This document shows, piece after piece, positions 1-11,400 of a stretch of 64,000 bases of DNA. The notes under the pieces were generated by a model that was given only the letters and a program-made list of their open reading frames with translations, searched no databases and was not told the DNA's origin. The stretch spans positions 1-64,000 of the forward strand of contig VYZI01000114.1 of assembly GCA_013397695.1 (NCBI GenBank), read 5' to 3'. The position numbers and the translations under genes are program-made. This DNA is from Centropus unirufus (Eukaryota > Chordata > Aves > Cuculiformes > Centropidae). The first letter of the stretch is position 1. Every line of letters starts with the position of its first letter.

Positions 1-254
1 CCTTCGGGGACTCTCGGAGGACAGGAGCTGCGTGGCTGCCGCTGGACTTTCCAAGAAAGAACAGACTTTTCTGCGGAGCCACATCTACCATTTCATTGGA
101 CTGCTAACGCCACCCTGGCTGACAGGGTGTCAGGTTTTGTTCTGGCCGTGTCGGTGGTTTTCCTTTGTTCATTTGCATTTTATTTGTTTCTCTTTTTCCT
201 ATTAAATTGTATTTCTGACTCAGAGTCTCACTGGTTTGCTTTCAAACCGGGACA
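1..254 (+). mobile_element. 3' part of an avian ERV-type LTR, cut by the window edge
   Basis: The first ~250 bases are clearly richer in GC than the DNA that follows and end abruptly in an AAACCGGGACA-type terminus typical of bird LTRs, after which AT-rich DNA starts. A T-rich stretch holds an ATTAAA element near 204 that could be the polyadenylation signal of the R region. The 5' end lies outside the window, so neither the full length nor a target-site duplication can be checked; the 3' flank to look for upstream is GCTAT (255-259). The short reading frame at 127-333 runs out of the LTR into flanking DNA and is not a gene. The LTR call is by recognition of the terminus and composition and is moderately sure; the family is not determined. 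Confidence 0.55.
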
Positions 255-2937
255 GCTATATACACATTTAAACATATCAATATGCATTTTGCATACAATG
301 CATGTTCTGCATAGTACTAAAGAGAACACCTAAACTTGAGTTTTAACAAATCAGTGCGATTTGTGTTAAATATCACAAAAATAACTTTATAAGTGTTCTT
401 CTAAATCCGACATTGAAATATGATGAAATGAAACCCTGCTTAAAAATCCGTTATGGCATGCATGCAGAACCCTGCACTGCACATAATACAATCCAAACTC
501 CCTATTATATAAAGATAGTATTTACTTATTTTCCATTATTTCACATGCGAGCTTTTTTAAGAAGGGGTTTGGAAATGTGATCAAAGATATTATTTCAGGT
601 ACCAAACAGTGGGAAAAGAAGCTAGTTAAAATTCTGTTGCTCTTTGCAGAAGAAAAGATGAATTAGTCTATTTTCAACTTTCCAGTCCTTTGTAGAAGCA
701 ATTACAGAATGCAAATATTTGTGAACCCTATATATTTACAAACTTCAATATTAATTTCAAAACTGAAATTATAGGAAAAAAAATCAATATAACTTTTGTA
801 TTTGTAGTATGCAACTACTCAAACAAAGGGAAATAAAAGTCCACAAGTATCTTAAAATAGTTGTGAGGGTTTTTTTCTTTTCTACCTGGAAATTAAATGT
901 AAGCACTATTTCCAGATAATTTTGACATTTTTCTTCTAAAACCTCTTAAGGATTTTTTTGTTTGCATTGCATATCTTTACTTAAAGACACAATGCTTCTA
1001 GTTAGAAGAGTTACTGTCACATACAAATTTTGTTGTCAAATTCTTTTCTTATTTTCATTTTATGTAATCATACATATTAATATATCAATGCAAATGACAG
1101 TCTCATTTGATATTGATTTTTATTAATTCTTTATATTTATACCAAGTAAACCCTTGCATGAAACCTACGCATATATTCTAAATATAATATCAAATGAAAA
1201 ACAAAACCAAACCAAAATCCCATAGATTTACCCTGCCCAAACAAATGATTTGCAATTAACATAATAAGTATAAGGAACACAAACATACAGCTCAGTGCCA
1301 TCTTCACTAGCTGGTCAAGGACAGTGGACAGCTTTATGCTGTAGGGGTGATATATATCATCTGAGAATCAACCCTGCCATCATACTAACAAAAACCTTAC
1401 CTACATACAAAACATAGTGTCATATTTTTCTTACATACTCATTCCAGTACAGTGCTTGTTATGTTGATTCTTTCTGTCATTTGATTAACACCCTACTTAA
1501 TCTTGATAGGAAGATGATAAGTTTTTGGCTGCCCATGGAATATCCTAGAAAAAGTAGGATATGCAAACTGCAAGATGAAAAGGGCATATGTGAAGAGTTC
1601 ATGGAAAGATAACTATAACTACAACAATAATAACAGCTTTGATTTTTCTTTATCAAGGATTAATAATATCTAAGAAAAAAATCTTATTTTTTTAGTATTT
1701 TTCTGACAGCATGGAAACACTTTAAAAATTCCTCATTGATTTACAGTGACTTTTAATTAACTAGTACTGGGATCCAGCTGATCTTGCTTCTTCCTTGCTG
1801 AGAATTTAGCAGCTCAGTGCAACAGGCAACCCTACATTTTAGCGCTGCATAGCAGTCCTCAAACAGTGTGATGAAAGATGGATTTCTATTCACAATAACA
1901 TTCATATGGATATTAATTTCTATCATGTGGTTTTATAACTATTTACCTTTGCTGATTGTAGCTGAAGAATGATGAAAATATTAAGAAAACAACTGTCTGT
2001 CATCATATAATTATACGATCTAGTCTTGTGACATCAGTGCCATCATCAGCATCAACAAAACCATATATGAAAACATATATGTGGATCCATATCAGACACA
2101 AAGGATCATGTGGCCTATTTTGAAGTGCAGAAATTTAGAATGTGTAACGAGTGTAGCAGGAATAAACCCATCTTTGTGCATAAATTCATTCAAACAATAA
2201 CACTATCATGAAAAAAAGCAAATAAATGTCTTTTATGACTGTGAGATTTTTCTTTATGTAGTTAACTGCGAGACACAATTTGCCTAAGAAGAGAGGAAAA
2301 GGTTTTACCGAAATAAGAATTGTTCAACTAATTCTGGTAAAAATTTTCTGGTCTGTATATTGCACGTTTACTTACTAATTGCATCCATGTTCTGTTCTTC
2401 CGTCTTGCTTTCAAGTAATACTTCTTGATAAGTATGTAGATAGCACTATTTTACCGGCAAGTAGATGGCTGATTCCTTGTCAGAGACCAAAGGCAGTTTT
2501 TGTCAGGGCTTGCACAATACATGTACAAATTGCACAATATATGAACAATATATGTACAAAATACATCAGTTCCTACAATGGAAACCCTTGAAAGTATCCT
2601 ACAGTTCATCACGAATTGCCCTCATGTTCCATGTTCCAGAGGGACAACTTCACCCCAGATATTGCACTACTATAATCTTATGTCACACTAAAACACATAG
2701 CATCTTCTTGTAACACGATGTTAAGAGGCAGTTTCTTAGAGGTTAGAAAGGTGAGATGAAAACTTGAGGTGACTGGATCTTCATTTGCATTACACATCTC
2801 AGAGTCTTTGCTTTTATAACAAGGTTGATGAACTGCCAAGATTGATTTTGAGGAAAAGATGAGCAATGCTACTTGAAAAATGGCAAAAAGTCTGCACAAT
2901 GGAACAGTCATATGTGTTTCCTTATTGATGCAATAGC

Positions 2938-2959
2938 ATATATATATATATATATATAT
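2938..2959. repeat. (TA)n microsatellite
   Basis: An uninterrupted alternating TA run of about 11 units. Two overlapping antisense reading frames cross it and read it as an Ile-Tyr repeat, which is an artefact of the microsatellite. Confidence 0.9.
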
Positions 2960-3866
2960 TTTCAATGTCTTGCTGATCTTTGCACAAGACCACAACAGAG
3001 CCTTTACTGCTATGTAGTGCAATTTGGGATAGAGGGCCTATAGCCAATCTACTAAAGACATACTGTCCTGTATGCCAGAGACAGAGACAGCCAAAGACTA
3101 TAAGGGGTGTTTTAATCACAGTCCATGTTATTTATCATGTTTGTTTGAGGGCTTTCTGATGTGCACATAAACAAATAAAAGCTCCCTTCCTCATCTACTC
3201 AAAAGCAGAAGATCTCTGCTTTCCTTTAAGATAACTATTTCAACATGTGGACAATCCATTTCCCAAGAAAATTCTCACATGTGGCATGGTGGTCAGACTA
3301 CCCACACAGTAGGAATTATAACGTCCACTCTATCCTTTAAAGCCCGTATTGTAAGTGATTGATGAAGAACACTAATCGCTGGAGTCCATGGCATCATTTA
3401 AATCTCATTGGGTCCTCAATACTAGGAGAGTTCACATGAGCCAGAGCACCTGGAGGTAGATTACTTCAGTCACAATAGTTACTGCAAAGTTGATGTCAGA
3501 GGGGCAAAAGGATTGCTATGGATTTGCATGATGAATAGCCTTTTATAAAGATGTGCTGGTATAGCTGTATGGCAGGGCAAGACAGCTAGAAGCACGGTGT
3601 GTGCAAAGAAGACTTACATGAAAGGCACAGAGAGTCATAGGACACCTACTGCAGTGCTGTACAGAGGAAAAACATTCAAGTGTGCTCAAAAAAGCCCAAA
3701 TTTCAATCATGAAGTGGCAAATGACAGCAAAATTGAGAGTGTGTTCCTCAGCCCGACCGACAAACCAGATAGAAGCAGGGAATACACCATACCACAAACA
3801 GTGCTGGCTTTAATGTCAGTATATACAACAATTCATATTCTAGCAGTAATGTGATTAGTAATTCAT

Positions 3867-3912
3867 TCAATATATGTATATTGAATATATGAAGTATATG
3901 AATATACTTCAT
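3867..3912. repeat. Two adjacent palindromes
   Basis: 3867-3884 is a perfect inverted repeat with TCAATATA arms around a TG centre. 3889-3912 is a second one (ATGAAGTATATG/AATATACTTCAT, 11 of 12 paired, no loop). Both are AT-rich and could be chance or replication-slippage products; no function is implied. Confidence 0.7.
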
Positions 3913-4405
3913 GATGTTCAATAAATTCAGTGGGGCATGCTTCTTCTTATGATGTACAAGAAAACTTCCTAGTAAATTTTGTCTCACTGAAAGCATAAAT
4001 TAATGCAGCATTCACCTAAACTGGATCTTTTCTATTTTCTTTAATGATGGACTTTCAAGTCTGAAAACACCAAGGTCAAGAAATTAATTTGAAATTAACT
4101 GGAAAGGTAACTAGGAAATAGAGCTTCAACCACTTCAAATTTTGACTCCCAGATCTGACCAGCATCTCCTGCTTCATTGCTTTTTTCTTGTGAGTTATCA
4201 AGGATTCTTTTACTGTCACATCGAAACTGAAAATTTCAAAACAGAAAATATCTCTTTAAATGGAAAACATTCTACCAATTTCCCCCTTTTTACAAAAAGA
4301 TTAAGAACAAAAGCTTTTGCACCTTGTTTTCTGTATACTTCACAGTATTAGTGAGGCATAGTGAGGCACATCGTTAAAGCAGTGACCTTCACAAGAATGA
4401 TGAGG

Positions 4406-4432
4406 GTTTTTTTTTGTTTTTTTTTTTTTTTA
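4406..4432. repeat. T-rich run
   Basis: A nearly pure T tract interrupted by one G. No SINE or retrogene body is recognised next to it, so I treat it as a simple repeat. Confidence 0.8.
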
Positions 4433-5754
4433 GAAATGGAGATTGCATGTTCTGTGATTCAGATAACCTTCATTCACAGCTAGTTAATCAACTATTGGAT
4501 TTTATAGGGAAATTAAGATACCAGGCATTTGGATTAGTAATGTTTGCCATCGTTCATACTCAATAATTGAGGTCACAGGGATTATAAACCCTAATGTGTC
4601 AAATTGAATTCACCAGTAACACATCTAAAATCCTTTATTACCTGCTTTGGGGGCAATGGATTAAGTAGAGCCTGTCAGTAACAAACTGACATCTTGTTTT
4701 CTTTTCTTTGAAAAATAAAAAAAAAAATTAGGCTACTGATAATCCTTTATCTGATAAATATATTAAAAAACCCATACTATAACCCAAGTCCTCCCTGGTT
4801 CTTAAGAGTTCTTACATTTAATCACAGCCATTATATATTTTCATCCCCTTTTACTTAGTGGATAATGAGTGGAATCAATGTTAGATCTTTTCTGTTTTCA
4901 TAAATTTATTAGAAAATCATATTGGAGATATGTACTTAAAATGTCATTTGATTTGGTCATAAAATGATAACTAAAAAGATAGATGTAGGAAGGAAGATAT
5001 ATCAGTAGTTCTGTGTTCTCAATGTTATTTCCTTTTAGCTGATCATTGTTATTCTAAAAGTTTCTCTCTGACTTCTGTTGCTAATATGTGTAGGTATAGT
5101 TCTTAATTTTCTTTATGTTCCTCTCATTCAATATTTCGCATTCACTTATGAAATGTCATAAAAAAATCTTTCACTCAAATTCTTCATAATAATCTTCATT
5201 AGTATCAAATTTTTAGTTGCTAGAATTTCTGTCATACGATTTCATAGTGTTGTTAACAATCACCTTTACAAACCCATAGGTCTATTAAAAAGGGAAAGTC
5301 ATAGTGAAATACTGACATAATGAAAGTCAGTATTGTCCCAGCCACTACAAAATATAATAATAAAGGGCAGAAACATTAACTTCTTCAGAAAGTTTATATT
5401 GTTAAATATAAATAATATAATCCTCTATAATCACCAATGCTAAGTAAGTAATCTTTCTACCATGAATGTTACCTGGGATAATTTTCTCTTCGGTATCTGT
5501 ATTTTAAGATCTTAAATATTTCCTCTTTGTATAAAATCTCTCAGATGTAATTTCTAATCAAAAGTGATCATAGGTGGAAAAAGTGACTTTGTTCCTTTAG
5601 ATTTTAGTCCCTACCTGTGGTTACCATTGTGGTAGTTCTGATTAAAGTCCTGTAACTATATGTAATATTTAAGACATACATAGCATCACACTTAAGATGA
5701 AGAAGCTTTTGAGAGAGTCAGAAGAACAAATAAGTAAGTTTATCCTATTCCCTC

Positions 5755-5835
5755 AAGACTTCAGAGCCACCATTTAAATAAATAAACAAAAAAGTATGCA
5801 AGCAGAGAATGAGACAATGAATATCTGTACCACAG
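5755..5835 (+). repeat. Diverged direct repeat, copy 1
   Basis: This block shares an ordered series of words with 6117-6200: CTCAA, a TTCA-AGCC-CCAT core, AA-TAAACAA-AAAG-ATGCAA, GGAGA or GAGAA, and ACAATG-AATGAAT. The copies lie ~360 bases apart in the same orientation. They may come from an old tandem duplication or from two copies of an unrecognised repeat. Confidence 0.45.
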
Positions 5836-6116
5836 TGAGGGGTATTCAATCTGACCAAATTTCAGAATTTCACAATTGACACTGTAGATGCCTACATCTT
5901 AGCTAATAATTTAAATTACTTTCAAAAATCATAAAAAGACAGGAGTTCGCAAAAGCCAATTCACCTTATCCTGAAGTAAACACCTATAAAAGGTAGGTGA
6001 TTCAGGCCTTGAAAGTGGAATTTCTCTTTACAGGGAGAGAACGGGGTGATTAGCTAGGACACAAGCATTTATCCTCTATGTATGTTTTTTTGAAGGCAGA
6101 CAAGAGGAATCCTTTC

Positions 6117-6200
6117 TTTCAGCTTGCACGTTCACTCAATTTTTCAAAGCCGCCATGCAAAGAAGTAAACAAGAAAGCATGCAAACGGAGACAATGGCAA
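6117..6200 (+). repeat. Diverged direct repeat, copy 2
   Basis: This is the second copy of the block at 5755-5835, with many substitutions and small indels. A third, much weaker resemblance (TTTTTCAGAGCTGCC followed by A-rich sequence) lies near 6420. The copy ends just before the hairpin at 6224. Confidence 0.45.
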
Positions 6201-6223
6201 TGAATTCTGACTCTTGTCAGGTG

Positions 6224-6260
6224 TTTTCATTAACTGCTGTGAGGCAGCTGTTAATGAAAA
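6224..6260. repeat. Strong inverted repeat (16-bp stem, 5-base loop)
   Basis: The left arm is TTTTCATTAACTGCTG (6224-6239), the loop TGAGG (6240-6244) and the right arm CAGCTGTTAATGAAAA (6245-6260). Fifteen of sixteen positions pair, with one mismatch near the loop. The stem is shorter than a usual animal pre-microRNA stem, so a microRNA is not claimed. It could be a small palindromic relic of a DNA transposon or a fold-back duplication. Confidence 0.75.
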
Positions 6261-6908
6261 GGGGGAGACAGAAAGATAGGAGCATATGACAGATCAGTTA
6301 TATCCATTGTTACAGAATTTAAGGCACCTCACTGAAGTTCACTTTTTCAAGCCCTGGTTTTAATACCTTTATGTATCCCAATATGGAGAGTAGCATATAT
6401 AATCTACAATTTCTACCATTTTTCAGAGCTGCCTTTAAAACAATGGAAGGTAGGTATTTTGGTAAAGATTTTGTTATTCATGAGAGAATAAAATGCAAAC
6501 AAGTATGTAATCCAAGAAAAAAATCCTTTACTAAAGTGAAACCTTTGTAGCATTTAAATTGTTAAGGTTTATGTATGCTGTTGCTCAGTATTTAAGTACT
6601 TCGATAAAATTCACTAGTATTAGGTAATGATAAATGAAGGATTGTCCTTAGTCACTGATGTTTGACATTGGCTTATTGTGGCAATAAATGCTTAATTATT
6701 TAATGGAAAACAATGCCACAATTCCGTGGCATAGATTCAGCTTCCCAAGACTTTATTAAGCAATTGAAAGGATTGATTGCTATTGATTGGATTTTGTCCC
6801 TGGACATAGTCACTTCCACATGATGCAGGATTTAACTGTCACTTTTTCCAGTCTTGGGAAAACCAAATATCTTGCTTCATCCTCTGTATAATCCTCTCTG
6901 AATCTTCT

Positions 6909-6958
6909 GGGAAAAAAAAAACAACCAAAAAAACCCACAAAAAACCCAAACCCAAAAC
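6909..6958. repeat. A/C-rich simple repeat
   Basis: A low-complexity tract made of A runs and short C runs on the plus strand. Confidence 0.7.
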
Positions 6959-7370
6959 TGACCATGCAGAAAATGTCATTCTTTTTTTAGTTGTCATTAC
7001 AGCAGATGTCTTTGTGTTACATCTTCATCTTTTTCATGAGAAAAACTAATTATGCAACTAGAATGACTTTTTTCCCCTCCAGGTCATTAGATAGGGGGAA
7101 AAGCTCTCTATATTAGGTTTGCTGCTACTCTGACTGCTGTTGCAGGAGTATCTTAACTTCATTGTAATTTTTGTCATCAATTCTTGCTGCCACCAAGCCA
7201 AAGGTGACAATACATAAGTGTTTGCCCTTGGAGAGGAAGGGAGGATGTTCTCTCAATGGCAGCAGTTTTGTTCTCTCCTTGATGGCAGCAGGTGAAATAA
7301 ACAAGATTCTTCAGATTCTCCTTCTTTTATAACCATCCCCCTTTTTTTTCTAATTACTTTGTCTTTCCTC

Positions 7371-7395
7371 AAAACAAAACAAAACAAAACAAAAA
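7371..7395. repeat. (CAAAA)n microsatellite
   Basis: Four to five consecutive pentanucleotide units form this run. Confidence 0.8.
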
Positions 7396-7944
7396 ACTAC
7401 AAACACAAACGCATAAAACTTTTTCTTATTGTTGTTCTTTATTAATAAAGAAAAAGAGTTTGCTTGGGCAGAGAGATGATGTGTTGGCGTCATCCATGTC
7501 TATTGTGTGAAATATATTCAGATGTTGCTGTTATACTTTTGACTCTGAAAACTGGAACGGAGATTCCGTTTTGCAAAAATGTACAGCTCAAATGTACAGC
7601 TGTCTTTAGTGCCTATTTCAGAACAAAATACTCTTTGTTTTAACCCATGTGGACTCTGATCTATTCCAATGAGAGATCCAAAAATGAGAGGAGAAACAAT
7701 GGCATTGCATTGAAGTGAGTGTGATAGATTTGAAATGAGTGTGAAGCTAAACAGATTCTATTGAAGAACTGAAACCACCAGCAGTGACCATCAGGAAGGA
7801 CTCAGATGCCTGAGATGGGCAGTGTAACAAGCAAAAATGATGGTGTAGGAATATGTGAAGAATATGGGTACTTTTCCTTCAAATAGCAAAGTATATTAAG
7901 TAGATTCTCTTTATGGAATAAAAATTGCTAATTCCTTGTTTATC

Positions 7945-8450
7945 ATAGTACGATAGAATCACTAGTTTGGAAAAAGCCTCCGAGATCATCGAGTCCAGCC
8001 ATACCTATCTACCACTAAACCGTATCCCTAACCACCTGATCTACCCATCTTTTAAATACATCCAGGGATGGGGATTGAATCACCTCCCTGGGCAGCCTGT
8101 TTCAGCACCTGATGACCCATTCAGTGAAAATTTTTTTCCTAATGTCCAACCTGAACCTCTCCTGGCACACTCCCTCTCATCCTATCCCCTGTCACTTTGG
8201 AGAAGACACCAGCACCCACTCAGTCCTTCTGGTGGGGCAACTACACCACTTAACTTGGTATTATCTACAGACTTGCTGAGAGTGCACTTGATCTCATTGT
8301 CTATATCATTGATGAAGATATTAAACAACACTGGTCTCAGTACATACCCCTGAGTGACATCACTTGTCATGGGTCTCCATCTGAACATCAAGCCATTAAC
8401 CACTACTCTCTGAATGTGACCATTCAACCAATTTCTTATCCATCAAAGAC
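7945..8450 (-). mobile_element. CR1 LINE copy, minus strand, internally deleted
   Basis: 7945-8190 is the reverse complement of the CR1 ORF2 3' end and short 3' UTR, with typical words such as CCTGGGCAGCCTGTT and TTTAAATACATCCAGGG. From about 8210 to 8450 the sequence jumps to the reverse transcriptase region. The minus-strand frame at 8182-8427 reads IQRVVVNG, then LFNIFINDIDNEIKCTLSK, matching the CR1 RT block around the FADD box. That box reads SVDN here, so a catalytic Asp is lost, and VPQG-type residues are also damaged. Several hundred bases between the two blocks are missing. The plus-strand frame at 7967-8353 is antisense to the element. This is a dead copy; the CR1 call is firm, the subfamily is not. 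Confidence 0.9.
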
Positions 8451-11400
8451 TCCATCCATCGAAGTTAATTTAAATTTATAAACACCAATAATCTTTTGCA
8501 TTACTTCTTAATTATTTACTTTTATTAATAAGCTGAACACATCTTAAATGTGTTTAGATTAGAATGCTGAAGAAGACATGAAGCATATAGAGGTTCATCA
8601 TGTTCCTCTATTTTAACTATGCATAGCATATTATGCAATTTTAAATGCAAATTTGTAAGAGGTAAAATAAAATACATTTTAATTTTAAAACTGTGAATTA
8701 ATAGTGATATTCTTAGTGAAAATAGACTTTTTGAATTAAAATAACATTATTGATAATTACATTTGTCTATTCTAATACTGCAAACTGACAACTTCTGTAG
8801 GAGGATTGCAAGCAATTTTTTTACTCACTATGACTATAATTTTTTTAAGATCAATTTATTACAAGATAAAATAGTGTTGTGTGAAGCAAAGAGCTTCATT
8901 ACATTAATATATATGTTATTTTTACCTTATAGAGATAATTAATATCTGGACTATCTCATTGTAGCAAAGTCACATGAGAAGTATTGCTATTTGTCAACCT
9001 GCCAGCGATTTCCATTTTATTCCCTTCTTTTCCATAAAAAAAAAATCAAATTAACCATAATTTAGCAGTGATGACAACTAAGTGGACAATGGTAAAAGTG
9101 ATTGACTACTGCAGCAGCATATATATCTCTTTATCTCAACAATCACCAAATTAGACAACAGTTGGTAGTCAGAACAGTAAGGAGCATACTCTCTGTGAGC
9201 TATGTGTGAAATGGTTTAAATGGTATTTCACTCACAGAACCTTACTGCCTATCATCTGATCTCTTTACTTTAGATGTTCTTTCCTAGTCTTTCCTGCATG
9301 GCACAGATGTGTTTCACAACAGCGTAAGGTGGACTTACTTCAGTTCCCAGTATTCCCCGTTTCCTTCAGACAATATTTATTAAGAACAGTAAACTGAGGA
9401 AGCTCACAGGAAAACAAAATATACAGTCAAGCTACATTAAGAGAATTTGTTCTGCAAAGCAAGAACAGCAAGAATGCAAGAATTAGAAAATACCAGGTTG
9501 CTTGGATGTTTTGGAAATCTTGTGCATCATCCTAGAGTAACAATTACAGAAAAAAAAAGTCATGCTCAGCTTGTATGGCCTTGATGGAAGAGTAAACTTC
9601 CAGATATGTGATGCCAATCTGTAATTAATTGCTAGTGAACAAACATGAATTAAAAATGCAAGCTTGCTTCTTTTTTTTATAGTATGAAATATATTTCCTT
9701 GATATATTGGCAAAGTATCATCTAAATGTCACATATGTTCTCCTGAAGGAGAGAATATATTTTGAAAAAATGTAATAAAGCTATTTTTTAAAAATGTGTA
9801 ATAGTAATGAGTTCCCTTACTGCCACTGGGGAGACAACTGAATGGTATTAGACGATAGTATGCAAGAAAACTTAGACCTGTGAAAATATCCAAAGCAGAA
9901 TACTTGCAGACCTGTCAGAGAGGGATTGGAAGCAGCTGGGAATAAAATTGTAATGTATAATGTCAGGCATTTGTAACTGTCATTGTCATTACCCATGCTA
10001 TCCATCACTGCAGATTGTACCAGATCTTGACCTAATCTTCATTCTTCTGGAGCCAGCTGGTTGCTCCACAGCAGTGGTGCTTGAAAATTTATTTCCTGAT
10101 AGATATATTCATTTAAGAGAGGCTACAGAATATCTCTTATTGCTCACAATCTCCTCTTGTTTAAGCTCCACAGTACGCAAAGAAAGATTTCCAAGATGGC
10201 ATTGCAAACTTTTCTAATGAAGTGGTCATAATTGTTAATGTAAGATTGTTCTACAGATCCACAGCTACAACTTTATAACCACCTAACACAGTAAGTTAAG
10301 CAGGAATCTGGTAGTTAATTTCACACTTCTGCTTTGTGCATACAGCCTTCTACATAGCAGCCACTGTTATTGATTTTGTTACTTCAATACTTTGGTATTA
10401 TTTTCTGTATTACTGATATTTTAACATAATTTTAATTATTTAAGACTTTTTCATATTTTAGCAAACACTCAGAAATTGTTACTGGCATAAGTTACTCAAA
10501 TCACTCAACAAAAGAATTTGCTTTTACTAGTGATGGGAATTTTCTGTTTTTCAGAGAACAGGCTTTATTACAGACAAAAGCCTCCATAACTGAATAGTAA
10601 CATAAAGAATTGAATTAAAAAAAATAGAACATGACAAAGAAATGATATGACTAGAATTATTGGTTTAAGAAAAGCAAAAACAAACAACAAAAATATGATT
10701 AGTAAGGAATAGAAACTCTATACTAAACTTGTGTTGAAATCACATAAAATGCTGCTCTTAGCAGAGGAACTGGTAGACTGCTTTAAAGAAATGGTCCAGC
10801 TCTTCTAGTTGTCTAGTTCTGTTATGGCTGATATCAGCTAAGCATTACTGAAAGGGACCCAATTAGCCGAGGGTTAGGTATAATTCTTTCTACAACTTCT
10901 AAACTTCAAGACATATGCCTAGACTTACTGTTCTCTAGTTCTTCTCCAATGATATACATTCTTTACATCAGATATAAATATAAAAATATGCTTGTTGCCA
11001 CTATGAAAAAAATCTATCAATATTTTGATATACAAGCTAATAATACTGCACTGAATCACAGTAACTGAAGTTGGAACAGACCCCTGGAGACAATACAGTC
11101 TGTCCCAGAATTCTCAGATGTTTTTGCCTAATATACGCCTATCCAGAGAAGAAACCTGAACTCTTAGTTAACTGGCAGACAGAATTAAGTTGTAAATTGT
11201 GGAGAAAAATTAATGAAGGAGAAAATCAGACCCTACTTCACCCTATTCATGTGTTCCCACAATCCAGCTCTTTCTTTTATTTTAGGGGAGAGAGACAGTA
11301 AACTGTATATGAAACTGACTCGCAAAATCATCCCTATTCATTCAGTCTCTGGAGATTTGTCTCCCTGGCTGTAAGTCATTTCAAGACATGCCACTGTTAC

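Larger units (their letters stand above)
255..7944. other. AT-rich non-coding DNA, no gene seen
   Basis: No exon, RNA gene or clear transposable element is recognised here. The stretch contains a (TA)n run (2938-2959), a tandem duplication around TGCACAATA (2511-2561), overlapping palindromes (3867-3912), a T-rich run (4406-4432), two diverged direct repeats (5755-5835 and 6117-6200), a hairpin (6224-6260), an A/C-rich run (6909-6958) and a (CAAAA)n run (7371-7395). 6650-6840 reads like complex non-repetitive DNA. The reading frames present are under 120 codons and have no recognisable domain. Confidence 0.6.

Noticed and set aside
2678..3119. Overlapping minus frames with an Ile-Tyr repeat
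   Set aside because: The repeat is the translated (TA)n microsatellite.
7967..8353. 128-codon plus-strand frame
   Set aside because: It is antisense to the minus-strand CR1 copy; the real coding remnant is on the other strand.
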